A DNA stretch of 32,979 bases. Source: Planctomycetaceae bacterium. Its GTDB lineage: Bacteria > Planctomycetota > Planctomycetia > Pirellulales > Pirellulaceae. The DNA lies in assembly GCA_002709045.1 (NCBI GenBank), contig PAPJ01000033.1:1-32979 (forward strand). The letters run 5' to 3'. The position numbers and the translations under genes were made by a program. The notes beneath the pieces are model-generated. The model saw only the letters and a list, made by a program, of their open reading frames with translations. It did not search any database and had not been told where the DNA came from. Each line of letters begins with the position of its first letter. Within the stretch, counting starts at the first letter, position 1. This document shows positions 1-6,277 of this stretch, piece by piece.

Positions 1-280
1 CAACAATTGGGGCAATTTCAGGAGGTATCTCTTTCTCAGTCTCTTTCTCAGTCTCTTTCTCAGTCTCTTTCTCAGTCTCTTTCTCAGTTGGTTCCTGTTT
101 ATTAGCTAACGCAACCCCAGCGGACTTAACTGAATCTTCGTCGACTTCCAGTTCCAGAGAATCCACACTGGGATCAATCATGGGGGCGGCGGGGACTTCG
201 GTCTGCTCTTCCTGACCACTTATCTTTACCGTCGACATCAAAATAATAATGATGGATAGTAACGTTGTTTTAACGAACAT
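1..280 (-). CDS. exported protein of unknown function, N-terminal part only (gene runs off the window)
   Basis: Reading the minus strand from the ATG at 280 gives an uninterrupted frame to the window edge, about 93 residues. It begins MFVKTTLLSIIIILMSTVKI, a short basic start and hydrophobic core typical of a Sec signal peptide. An acidic, proline-containing low-complexity stretch follows (SLELEVDEDS and similar). Residues around 65-84 are five tandem TEKE units encoded by an exact 12-bp repeat, followed by IPPEIAPIV. I do not recognise a family; the folded part, if any, lies outside the window. The charged repeat probably acts as a flexible spacer between signal peptide and mature domain, which is inference. 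The next gene upstream on the same strand ends 154 bp away, so co-transcription is possible. Confidence 0.65.
   Translation of the reverse strand, partial: MFVKTTLLSIIIILMSTVKISGQEEQTEVPAAPMIDPSVDSLELEVDEDSVKSAGVALANKQEPTEKETEKETEKETEKETEKEIPPEIAPIV
29..88 (-). repeat. 12-bp tandem repeat, 5 exact copies, coding for (TEKE)5
   Basis: CTCTTTCTCAGT (plus strand) occurs five times head to tail without a mismatch. On the coding minus strand each unit reads ACTGAGAAAGAG, or Thr-Glu-Lys-Glu. The unit is a multiple of three, so gain or loss of copies changes length without a frameshift. The identity of the copies suggests recent expansion by replication slippage. Confidence 0.95.
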
Positions 281-434
281 TACAAAAGACAGTCCCAATG
301 AATTACCAAAAAACTATGAATTCGGTTTATGGAGACTCAATCGTCTTTAACCAAAATGTTGGACAGCTTTTCCTACAGAATCTACAAACTTCTGTTTTTG
401 CCGTTATTCTCGGCGATGAAGACCCGAATTGAAA

Positions 435-1214
435 CTATTTAGAAACTTGACTTTGGGTTTGCCAGAATTCGTTAACGGAAACCTCTTTGCAAGCAGCCAT
501 CAGATTACCTGTTGAGCTAATACGCTTACGATCAGAATTGGTTAGTTGCCAGTGAATATTGTGCTCACTACGCACCACTTGTTTTCTTAGACCAACTCGA
601 TCCAGCATGACGGTTCGCTGAATTGTTTTGGGCATTAGTTTTTGTTCTGCCATCACTCGATTCAATTCAAAACGTGAATAGGGAGGTAGATTACCAATCC
701 GAGTGCTATTAAGCCGAGCTATCCAATCGGCAAAATGACGATATTTTTGAATTGCCGGATCCCATCTGGCCGGGATTCCCGTAGCCTGATAGGTAAGATG
801 GTCGCTTGAAACGGTGACCGTCTTTGTCGAGGGATTAAATTTCTGGGCGAGCTTTGGGCTCACAAACCGACTCACTACATCCTCGCTGGCCTGCGATTTA
901 ACCTGTTCCAAGAATTTGATCAAATAGTCTTTAGTGAGAGTTGTTTTCAGTTTCCGATCAGTATCGATCAGAACAAATCTTCCTCGACTCACATCAAATA
1001 CAGTAATTTCTCCCTGAACCTGTTCCCCACTCAGGAAATCATAAACTGTATTTCCGTTAAAAAGCGTCAAACTCTTGGTAGCCGGTCGGGAGCCTCCTTC
1101 GATAAATACTTCCGTTTCCATACGAAAGTCATTTGCAAGTACAAATGAAGGAATGGCAAAAATAGCAGCCACTACAACGAGCAGGTAAGGAAAAATTATT
1201 CGTGTTGATTTCAT
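435..1214 (-). CDS. exported protein of unknown function (259 aa)
   Basis: The frame is open from 1313, but the ATG at 1214 gives a clean signal peptide (MKSTRIIFPYLLVVVAAIFA, then IPSFVLAND), whereas the longer version would bury it behind 33 residues, so I chose 1214. Neither start has a clear Shine-Dalgarno. The mature part has short beta-like segments (FRMETEVFIEGG, SLTLFNGNTVYDF, GEITVFDVSRGRFVLID) and then a more helical, basic C-terminal half. The beginning resembles exported planctomycete proteins that read out a surface value, but I recognise no domain. It is divergent from the epimerase gene at 1441, sharing a 226-bp upstream region. Function unknown; I am fairly confident it is a real gene because of its length and signal peptide. 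Confidence 0.75.
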   Translation of the reverse strand: MKSTRIIFPYLLVVVAAIFAIPSFVLANDFRMETEVFIEGGSRPATKSLTLFNGNTVYDFLSGEQVQGEITVFDVSRGRFVLIDTDRKLKTTLTKDYLIKFLEQVKSQASEDVVSRFVSPKLAQKFNPSTKTVTVSSDHLTYQATGIPARWDPAIQKYRHFADWIARLNSTRIGNLPPYSRFELNRVMAEQKLMPKTIQRTVMLDRVGLRKQVVRSEHNIHWQLTNSDRKRISSTGNLMAACKEVSVNEFWQTQSQVSK

Positions 1215-1440
1215 ATATTTAATCCGGGTATCCGCAAAAAGGGCCATAAGCTCACAGAGAATACCGCATATCAACCGGCCAAGTCTACGTAGATCATACC
1301 GTTTAACATTCACGGCGTTTTAGATTTGGCTTAGCACCCTCTGTTTTTAAGGTTTCCGCATCCAACAATGATCCAATAAGCAATACTTTACGTAGCACGA
1401 AAGACAGCGATGAATGATCTGATAACAGCAAGGCCAAAAC

Positions 1441-2415
1441 GTGAATCAAAAGCAGCGCATTTTAATAACCGGTGGAGCGGGATTTCTTGGATCTCAACTA
1501 TGCGAAATGCTTGTTGCACGTGGGGATGATGTTATTTGCATTGATAATTTCTTTACCAGCCAAAAAGTGAATGTGGCTCACCTGTTAGATAAGCCCAATT
1601 TCGAGTTAATTCGCCACGATATCATAGTGCCTATCTGGTTAGAAGTGGATCAGATATACAATCTGGCATGTCCTGCATCTCCATGCCACTATCAGTTCAA
1701 TCCAATCAAGACCATCAAAACCTCAGTCATGGGTGCAATTAATGTCCTGGGACTGGCCAAACGCTGTAATGCTCGAGTCTTACAAGCATCCACCAGCGAA
1801 GTCTATGGCGACCCGGAAGTTCACCCTCAGACGGAAAATTACCGCGGCAGCGTAAATCCAATCGGCCCTCGGGCCTGCTATGACGAAGGTAAACGGGCCG
1901 CGGAAACTTTGTTTATGGAATATCACAGAATGAACAAAGTCGATATTCGCATCGTTCGCATCTTCAATACTTACGGACCACGCATGCATCCATTTGACGG
2001 ACGCGTCGTCTCAAATTTTATTCGTCAGGCTTTGGCTGGCGAACCCTTAACCATTTTTGGTGATGGTTCACAAACTCGATCTTTTTGCTATCGAGACGAT
2101 TTGCTTAATGCCATAGTACAAATGATGGAAAATGAATCTGGCTTCATTGGACCGGTAAATATCGGGAACCCGAATGAATTCACCATCAGAGAGTTGGCCG
2201 AACTAGTAATTGAATTAACCGGAAGTTCGAGTCAAATTGCAGAAACAGATTTACCGATTGATGATCCGGTCAGACGTCAACCCGATATCAGTCTGGCCAG
2301 AGAGAAACTTCAGTGGCAACCTACCGTTGAATTAAGGGAAGGACTACAACGGACAATCGATTGGTTTAGAATAATTGACCTGGAGCACTACCAACCGCCA
2401 ACCCCAAACTTCTAA
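1441..2415 (+). CDS. uxs: UDP-glucuronate decarboxylase (UDP-xylose synthase), extended SDR family
   Basis: The 324-residue product is predicted to convert UDP-glucuronate to UDP-xylose with NAD+, feeding surface polysaccharide or glycoprotein synthesis in the cytoplasm. The Rossmann motif GGAGFLGS is at residues 11-18. The signature NLACPASP is at 74-81, TSEVYGDP begins at 118 with the catalytic Ser/Glu pair, and the Tyr-x-x-x-Lys dyad is Y147/K151 within [19 protein letters not shown] and the substrate-binding [11 protein letters not shown] follow. These signatures separate UXS from UDP-glucose 4-epimerases, and the length is normal for a soluble bacterial UXS. The start is GTG at 1441; no ATG gives the Rossmann strand a better N-terminus. 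It stands alone, with no glycosyltransferases next to it, and ends at a strong terminator. Confidence 0.93.
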   Translation: MNQKQRILITGGAGFLGSQLCEMLVARGDDVICIDNFFTSQKVNVAHLLDKPNFELIRHDIIVPIWLEVDQIYNLACPASPCHYQFNPIKTIKTSVMGAINVLGLAKRCNARVLQASTSEVYGDPEVHPQTENYRGSVNPIGPRACYDEGKRAAETLFMEYHRMNKVDIRIVRIFNTYGPRMHPFDGRVVSNFIRQALAGEPLTIFGDGSQTRSFCYRDDLLNAIVQMMENESGFIGPVNIGNPNEFTIRELAELVIELTGSSSQIAETDLPIDDPVRRQPDISLAREKLQWQPTVELREGLQRTIDWFRIIDLEHYQPPTPNF

Positions 2416-2426
2416 CTCAATAATTT

Positions 2427-2460
2427 AAAAAGCCGAGCCCTAATATCAGACTCGGCTTTT
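2427..2460. terminator. bidirectional intrinsic terminator between convergent genes
   Basis: A perfect 10-bp inverted repeat has arms AAAAGCCGAG (2427-2436) and CTCGGCTTTT (2451-2460) around a 14-nt loop. The A-run and T-run at the outer ends give a T-tract on either strand, so it can end both the epimerase transcript (stop at 2415) and the convergent PmoA-like gene (stop at 2482). Confidence 0.9.
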
Positions 2461-2481
2461 ACACTTGGTCCGCAGAGTTCG

Positions 2482-3441
2482 TTACTTCTTAACGCCCTGA
2501 TAAACCTTAAACTGTGCCGCAATTTTTGCTGCCTCAGTATCGCCTTTATGTACATAAACTCGATAACGCAGCTTCATTGTTTCACCTTTAGCCATTTTGT
2601 GAGAACCATCAACATCATTGCTATTTTTGAAATGATGTAGACCAAATGGATTGGCTGTAAAGAGACCGTAGGTACGGACGTGCCAGTACGTTGGGTAACG
2701 GAAACTAGTTGGGTGATTCATAATCGCAATGCCGACCGTATTGCCTTTCACAGGACCGACATAATCCACCCAGGGTGAAGCCTTGCCCCAGGCTTGCAAA
2801 TCTTCGTCACCTTGTTGATTGACAATCTTTCCTCCCATTTTGGAAGTTACTTTCATCGTCCCCGCAACTCGAACTCCGAAAGAGCCTTCTTTAGTATCAC
2901 CAAAGAGAAGTTCACCTTCGCTGGCGGTAACTGTTGTATCAAAGTCAATCCAATAAGCACCGCCGCTTTTACCGAAGGTCAAACGGCGAACATCTTCACA
3001 AACTTTCTTACCCTTGGAATCGACCCAATCATTCTTGGTTTCAATCACCGCAGTGTCGCCACCTTTAGCAATAGTAAAACCCTTATGGATGATATTCCCA
3101 TGGCCTTCAGTTTCTGCCCAGAAATCAACACCGTTGACATTTCCATGAGTGAACCAAAACGAACGATGGTGCACGTGGTCATTTCGTTCGTGTTCACCTG
3201 CATCTCGCATTGGATACGCTCGTGTAATCTCATTTCCATGAGGCCCGATCAACGGCCAGAGTACTGGTTTCGCTCCGGATTTAGTCAAATAACGAGTTAA
3301 CAGCTTGCCATCTTTAATGACTTCCAGACCACCATCGACTTGTTTGATCATGAAAATGTCTGCCATCACTGCTGGCGGCAAACTCAGTACCAAAGTTGCT
3401 GCTATCAGTAGAAGAAGTTGTTTGATCGCATTGCCTGACAT
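2482..3441 (-). CDS. secreted PmoA-like (DUF6807) protein
   Basis: The product has 319 residues with a Sec signal peptide (hydrophobic core LLLLIAATLVLSLPPAVMA, cleavage near residue 27). The body matches the family annotated 'methane oxygenase PmoA' / DUF6807, widespread in Planctomycetes and Verrucomicrobia: KPVLWPLIGPHGNEITR, the histidine-rich NDHVHHRSFWFTHGNVNG, VDFWAE, the later NHPTSFRYPTYWHVR and TANPFGLHHF. The name does not imply methane oxidation; the fold is probably a galactose-mutarotase-like beta-sandwich and members often sit near sugar-metabolism genes. The clustered His residues could bind a metal or a sugar (inference). Single gene, divergent from the 3824 gene across a 382-bp gap and convergent on the terminator at 2427. 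The family call is fairly sure, the role is not. Confidence 0.85.
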   Translation of the reverse strand: MSGNAIKQLLLLIAATLVLSLPPAVMADIFMIKQVDGGLEVIKDGKLLTRYLTKSGAKPVLWPLIGPHGNEITRAYPMRDAGEHERNDHVHHRSFWFTHGNVNGVDFWAETEGHGNIIHKGFTIAKGGDTAVIETKNDWVDSKGKKVCEDVRRLTFGKSGGAYWIDFDTTVTASEGELLFGDTKEGSFGVRVAGTMKVTSKMGGKIVNQQGDEDLQAWGKASPWVDYVGPVKGNTVGIAIMNHPTSFRYPTYWHVRTYGLFTANPFGLHHFKNSNDVDGSHKMAKGETMKLRYRVYVHKGDTEAAKIAAQFKVYQGVKK

Positions 3442-3823
3442 AATTATTTTTCTCCAGACTTTTCACATTCAGCTGGCATACAATTTCGAATTATACGCCC
3501 AGATCAATGGACTGACAAAAGGGGCTACTATATATGAAGTACTTAGCATGTGTAGTACTCGGCCGAGTTTGGAACTCAGCAAACTTTCATTATTCTATCA
3601 GTCTTTTCCTGACCGTCATAATCGATACATGCTACTTCTCCCGAAATCCTTCCACATAGTTCATGGACTATTTTTTAGAATCTTGATCCCTAACCGAACA
3701 ACACAACTCATTCTCCCGATATTACCCATAGTTAATATTCACCTTAACTAACCCAAACTAAGACACCCCTCGAATACGACATCCAAGTACGATCGAGTCA
3801 GTCTTAGAGAATAAAGAAGAGCT
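3442..3823. other. 382-bp intergenic region with a cluster of short palindromes
   Basis: No convincing gene: the open frame here on the plus strand begins antisense inside the PmoA-like gene and has no family features. The segment 3538-3577 holds several overlapping inverted repeats: AGTACT at 3538-3543 and 3554-3559, the perfect 12-bp palindrome ACTCGGCCGAGT at 3557-3568, and GAGTT/AACTC around TGG at 3565-3577. Promoters for both divergent genes should lie here, so the palindromes may be operator sites. Confidence 0.5.
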
Positions 3824-4135
3824 ATGCCGGGAACGATTTCTACCCTGTTGCAGGCTGTTGACCTGCCTGACCTTAGAAACCAAATCCAAAAAACCTTATG
3901 CGATTTCAATCTTCTTGAACCCGGGGCATTCCCCTTTACCGAGCGAGTCCTGACCAAACAGGGTCAGGCATGCGGGATCATGTTCTGTCTGCATGGCCCA
4001 CGAAGCGTAAAGTTAACTGCTATCTGGGAAACAGTTTCAAATTCCGTCCTCTTCTATGACTCGACCGGACAACGGCAATGTAAAGCAGAGGTCGATCTGG
4101 ATAATCAATCCGAACTACTGGCTCTAGCCGGTTAA
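3824..4135 (+). CDS. small protein of unknown function upstream of csrA (103 aa)
   Basis: The start is ATG at 3824, preceded at a suitable distance by AGAAGAG. The product is soluble, with no signal peptide or membrane segment. It has an N-terminal helical part (ISTLLQAVDLPDLRNQIQKT) and then a likely beta-sheet region (CGIMFCLHGPRSVKLTAIW, NSVLFYDSTGQRQ). It lies 54 bp upstream of csrA on the same strand and probably shares its promoter, so it may belong to the same regulon. No family recognised. The coding-like amino-acid pattern and position support a real gene. Confidence 0.65.
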   Translation: MPGTISTLLQAVDLPDLRNQIQKTLCDFNLLEPGAFPFTERVLTKQGQACGIMFCLHGPRSVKLTAIWETVSNSVLFYDSTGQRQCKAEVDLDNQSELLALAG

Positions 4136-4171
4136 TCAAAAAAGCTAACATGTGCAAATTTAAGCACGTTA

Positions 4172-4183
4172 TTACAGGGAGGT
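4172..4183 (+). promoter_or_regulatory. candidate CsrA-binding site overlapping the csrA ribosome-binding site
   Basis: The mRNA reads UUACAGGGAGGU, matching 10 of 12 positions of the CsrA consensus RUACARGGAUGU, including the essential GGA. The same GGGAGG is the Shine-Dalgarno, ending 7 nt before the ATG at 4190. Just upstream, 4150-4155 (ATGTGC) and 4164-4169 (GCACGT) can form a 6-bp hairpin with an 8-nt loop. CsrA repressing its own translation by covering the Shine-Dalgarno is known in E. coli; here it is inferred. Confidence 0.55.
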
Positions 4184-4189
4184 AAAAAG

Positions 4190-4420
4190 ATGCTGGTACT
4201 GTCTCGCAAAGAGTGTGAGAAGATTCAACTCGGAAACGACATCACTTTAACCATAGTAAAAGTATCCGGAGATAAAGTTCGTCTGGGAATTGAAGCACCA
4301 TCTAATGTGAAAGTTCTGCGAAACGAGCTTGAATTGCTGGATGATGGTCCACAAACGATCGCACATCCTGCAAAACTATTACTTGACGCTAATAAGGAAG
4401 TTCTGCCGCTTGCTTCGTAA
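4190..4420 (+). CDS. csrA: carbon storage regulator CsrA, RNA-binding translational regulator
   Basis: The 76-residue product is a small homodimeric RNA-binding protein that blocks or promotes translation by binding GGA-containing hairpins. The beginning MLVLSRKECEKIQLG and then ITLTIVKVSGDKVRLGIEAP follow the CsrA beta-strand pattern. The RNA-contact residues L4, R6 and R44 (in VLRNEL) are kept. It has about 15 extra residues after the core compared with the 61-residue E. coli protein. A strong Shine-Dalgarno (GGGAGG) precedes the ATG. Outside enterobacteria csrA often sits beside fliW and flagellin genes; no flagellar gene is visible here, so its targets cannot be guessed from neighbours. 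Confidence 0.95.
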   Translation: MLVLSRKECEKIQLGNDITLTIVKVSGDKVRLGIEAPSNVKVLRNELELLDDGPQTIAHPAKLLLDANKEVLPLAS

Positions 4421-4866
4421 AAGCTGGATTTTCTTTTTAATTAAACTCCAATTATATTCCATTTTGGACGATTTTCCATTTGGTGGACTGCGCCGAGAAC
4501 AAATAAGTTCGGCAGACCTGTTCCATCCCCCCAAAAGAATGATTGTAGAAAAGAACGAAATAAATAAGATTAGTGGTAAAGCAAAGTGCAAAATATTCAT
4601 TCGTCGTATTGAGTAACCTCCGGATTACTTCCCGCCTTTGGTAATTTTGCTCTAACCGCCTACCTCAAAAAAAATCCTCTTAGCACTAAAAACGCAGGTA
4701 AATTGCGAACGTTACTGCTAAGATAAATAGATAAATAAAATTTCATTCATCAATAGTTCTGCGCAATCTGTGCAGACTAGATTGGTGATGTAATTATTTA
4801 CAGTTCGAATTGTTTGAACCAGACGTGGTTCATATGTCGTTTTAATTAGTGGAGAAACTTGTAGCT
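4421..4866. other. 446-bp intergenic region downstream of csrA
   Basis: No gene I can support; the open frames here overlap csrA in other frames and show no family features. One imperfect hairpin is visible around 4488-4515 (GCCGAGAAC, loop AAATAA, GTTCGGC, with a 2-nt bulge). It lacks a T-tract, so it is not a clear terminator. The promoter of the DUF1501 operon should lie in the AT-rich 4700-4850 part. Confidence 0.4.
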
Positions 4867-6174
4867 ATGAAATGTAACGGAAACAGCTTAGGTCGCCGTT
4901 CCTTCATGCAAGTAGGATTCCTCGGTGGTCTTGGACTATCTCTTTCGGATTACTTCCGAATGAAGACAGCTCAGGCTGACCAGAAATTCTATGAAAGCGT
5001 GGAAGGCCCGGCCAAAAGCGTCATCTTTATTTACTTGCCTGGTGGTTGTGCCCATCAGGAAACATGGGATCCGAAGCCATTCGCTCCTATTGAATACCGC
5101 GGTCCGATGAGCAGCATTGAAACTGTTGTTCCCGGAACACGTCTTAACGAAACAATGGTCAAGACTTCCAAGGTTGCTGACAAGATTGCAATCTGCCGTA
5201 GTATGACACATGGTGAGGCGGCTCACGAACGTGGGACTCACAACATGTTCACCGGTTACCGACCAAGTCCGGCTCTACAGTATCCTTCCATGGGTTCTGT
5301 AGTTGCTCATGAATTTGGTCCTCGTCACAATTTGCCACCATACGTCTGCATTCCCAACCAGCCTAATGTATTTGCTGGCACTGGTTACCTGAGCAGTTCT
5401 TATGCTGGTTTTAGCCTCGGTTCTGATCCTGCCAGCGGCAGCTTTCAGGTTCGTGACCTGAAACTTCCCGGTGGTGTGGATGACAACCGGTTTGGTAAGC
5501 GTCGCAAGATGCTTAGTGCGGTAAACGACTATTTCGCAAATAAAGAGAAGGCTGATTCACTCGATGCTGTCGACACTTTCTACGATCGTGCCTACAGCTT
5601 AATTAGTAGTGAAAAAGCTCGCGATGCATTCGACATTAATAAAGAAGATCCTGCATTACGTGACAAATACGGTCGCAATACTGCTGGTGCTCGTATGTTG
5701 CTGGCTCGCCGATTAGTTGAAGCCGGTACGCGCTTTGTTACCCTCACCTATGGTGGTTGGGACATGCACAGCAATATCGAAGGAAGCATCAAAGGTCAGG
5801 TGCCTGCTTTGGATCAGGGCTTTGCAGCTCTAATCGAAGACCTTGATCAACGAGGGTTGCTTGATAGCACTCTGGTATGCATCGCTTCTGAATTCGGACG
5901 TACTCCGAAGATTAACGGTAATGCAGGACGTGACCACTGGCCTAAGGTCTTTAGTGTTGTCATGGCCGGTGGTGGTACCAAGGCTGGTATCGTCTACGGT
6001 AAGTCCAACGCCACAGCTAGTGAACCTGAAGAGAATGCTCTGACGGTTGAAGACTGGGCGACTACAATCTACAGCCGAATTGGTATTGTTGCTGATAAGG
6101 AGTTGATGGCTCCTGGCGACCGTCCAATTGAAATTGTAGATGGCGGTAAAATACGCCAAGAATTGATTGTTTAA
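4867..6174 (+). CDS. DUF1501 family protein (alkaline-phosphatase-like fold), probable Tat substrate
   Basis: I chose the ATG at 4867 over the in-frame GTG at 4849 because GGAGA lies 10 nt before it and because it puts the Tat-like start GRRSFMQVGFLGGLGLSLSD close to the N-terminus. The 435-residue product has standard DUF1501 features: KSVIFIYLPGGCAHQETWDPKP (split by proline-glycine) near residues 50-71, then GEAAHERGTHNMFTG, GARMLLARRLVEAGTRFVTL, the GGWDMHSN motif, ASEFGRTPKI and GRDHWP. The family is related to sulfatases and alkaline phosphatases and is hugely expanded in Planctomycetes, nearly always next to DUF1549/DUF1553 proteins, as here. Its biochemical role is not established. 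First gene of a four-gene plus-strand block. Confidence 0.93.
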   Translation: MKCNGNSLGRRSFMQVGFLGGLGLSLSDYFRMKTAQADQKFYESVEGPAKSVIFIYLPGGCAHQETWDPKPFAPIEYRGPMSSIETVVPGTRLNETMVKTSKVADKIAICRSMTHGEAAHERGTHNMFTGYRPSPALQYPSMGSVVAHEFGPRHNLPPYVCIPNQPNVFAGTGYLSSSYAGFSLGSDPASGSFQVRDLKLPGGVDDNRFGKRRKMLSAVNDYFANKEKADSLDAVDTFYDRAYSLISSEKARDAFDINKEDPALRDKYGRNTAGARMLLARRLVEAGTRFVTLTYGGWDMHSNIEGSIKGQVPALDQGFAALIEDLDQRGLLDSTLVCIASEFGRTPKINGNAGRDHWPKVFSVVMAGGGTKAGIVYGKSNATASEPEENALTVEDWATTIYSRIGIVADKELMAPGDRPIEIVDGGKIRQELIV

Positions 6175-6277
6175 TCACTACAGTTAAACAATTAACTACC
6201 ACTATTAACGACATGTGTTGCGGGTGGCGCACAATGCGTCACCCGTACTTCACATTGTTTTGGAGCAACAGGAAATA

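Noticed and set aside
29..88. CRISPR-like repeat array
   Set aside because: Units are 12 bp, directly adjacent without spacers, and in frame inside a coding region.
2482..3441. Methane monooxygenase subunit
   Set aside because: Despite the 'PmoA' database name, the protein is a secreted soluble DUF6807 protein without the membrane segments of particulate methane monooxygenase.
3305..3751. Plus-strand 148-residue frame across the divergent promoter
   Set aside because: It starts antisense within the PmoA-like gene, has no family signature or ribosome-binding site, and spans the palindrome cluster.
4488..4515. Terminator after csrA
   Set aside because: The hairpin has bulges and no T-tract.
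4329..4616. Plus-strand frame overlapping the end of csrA
   Set aside because: It begins inside csrA in another frame, is rich in unusual residues and lacks a ribosome-binding site.
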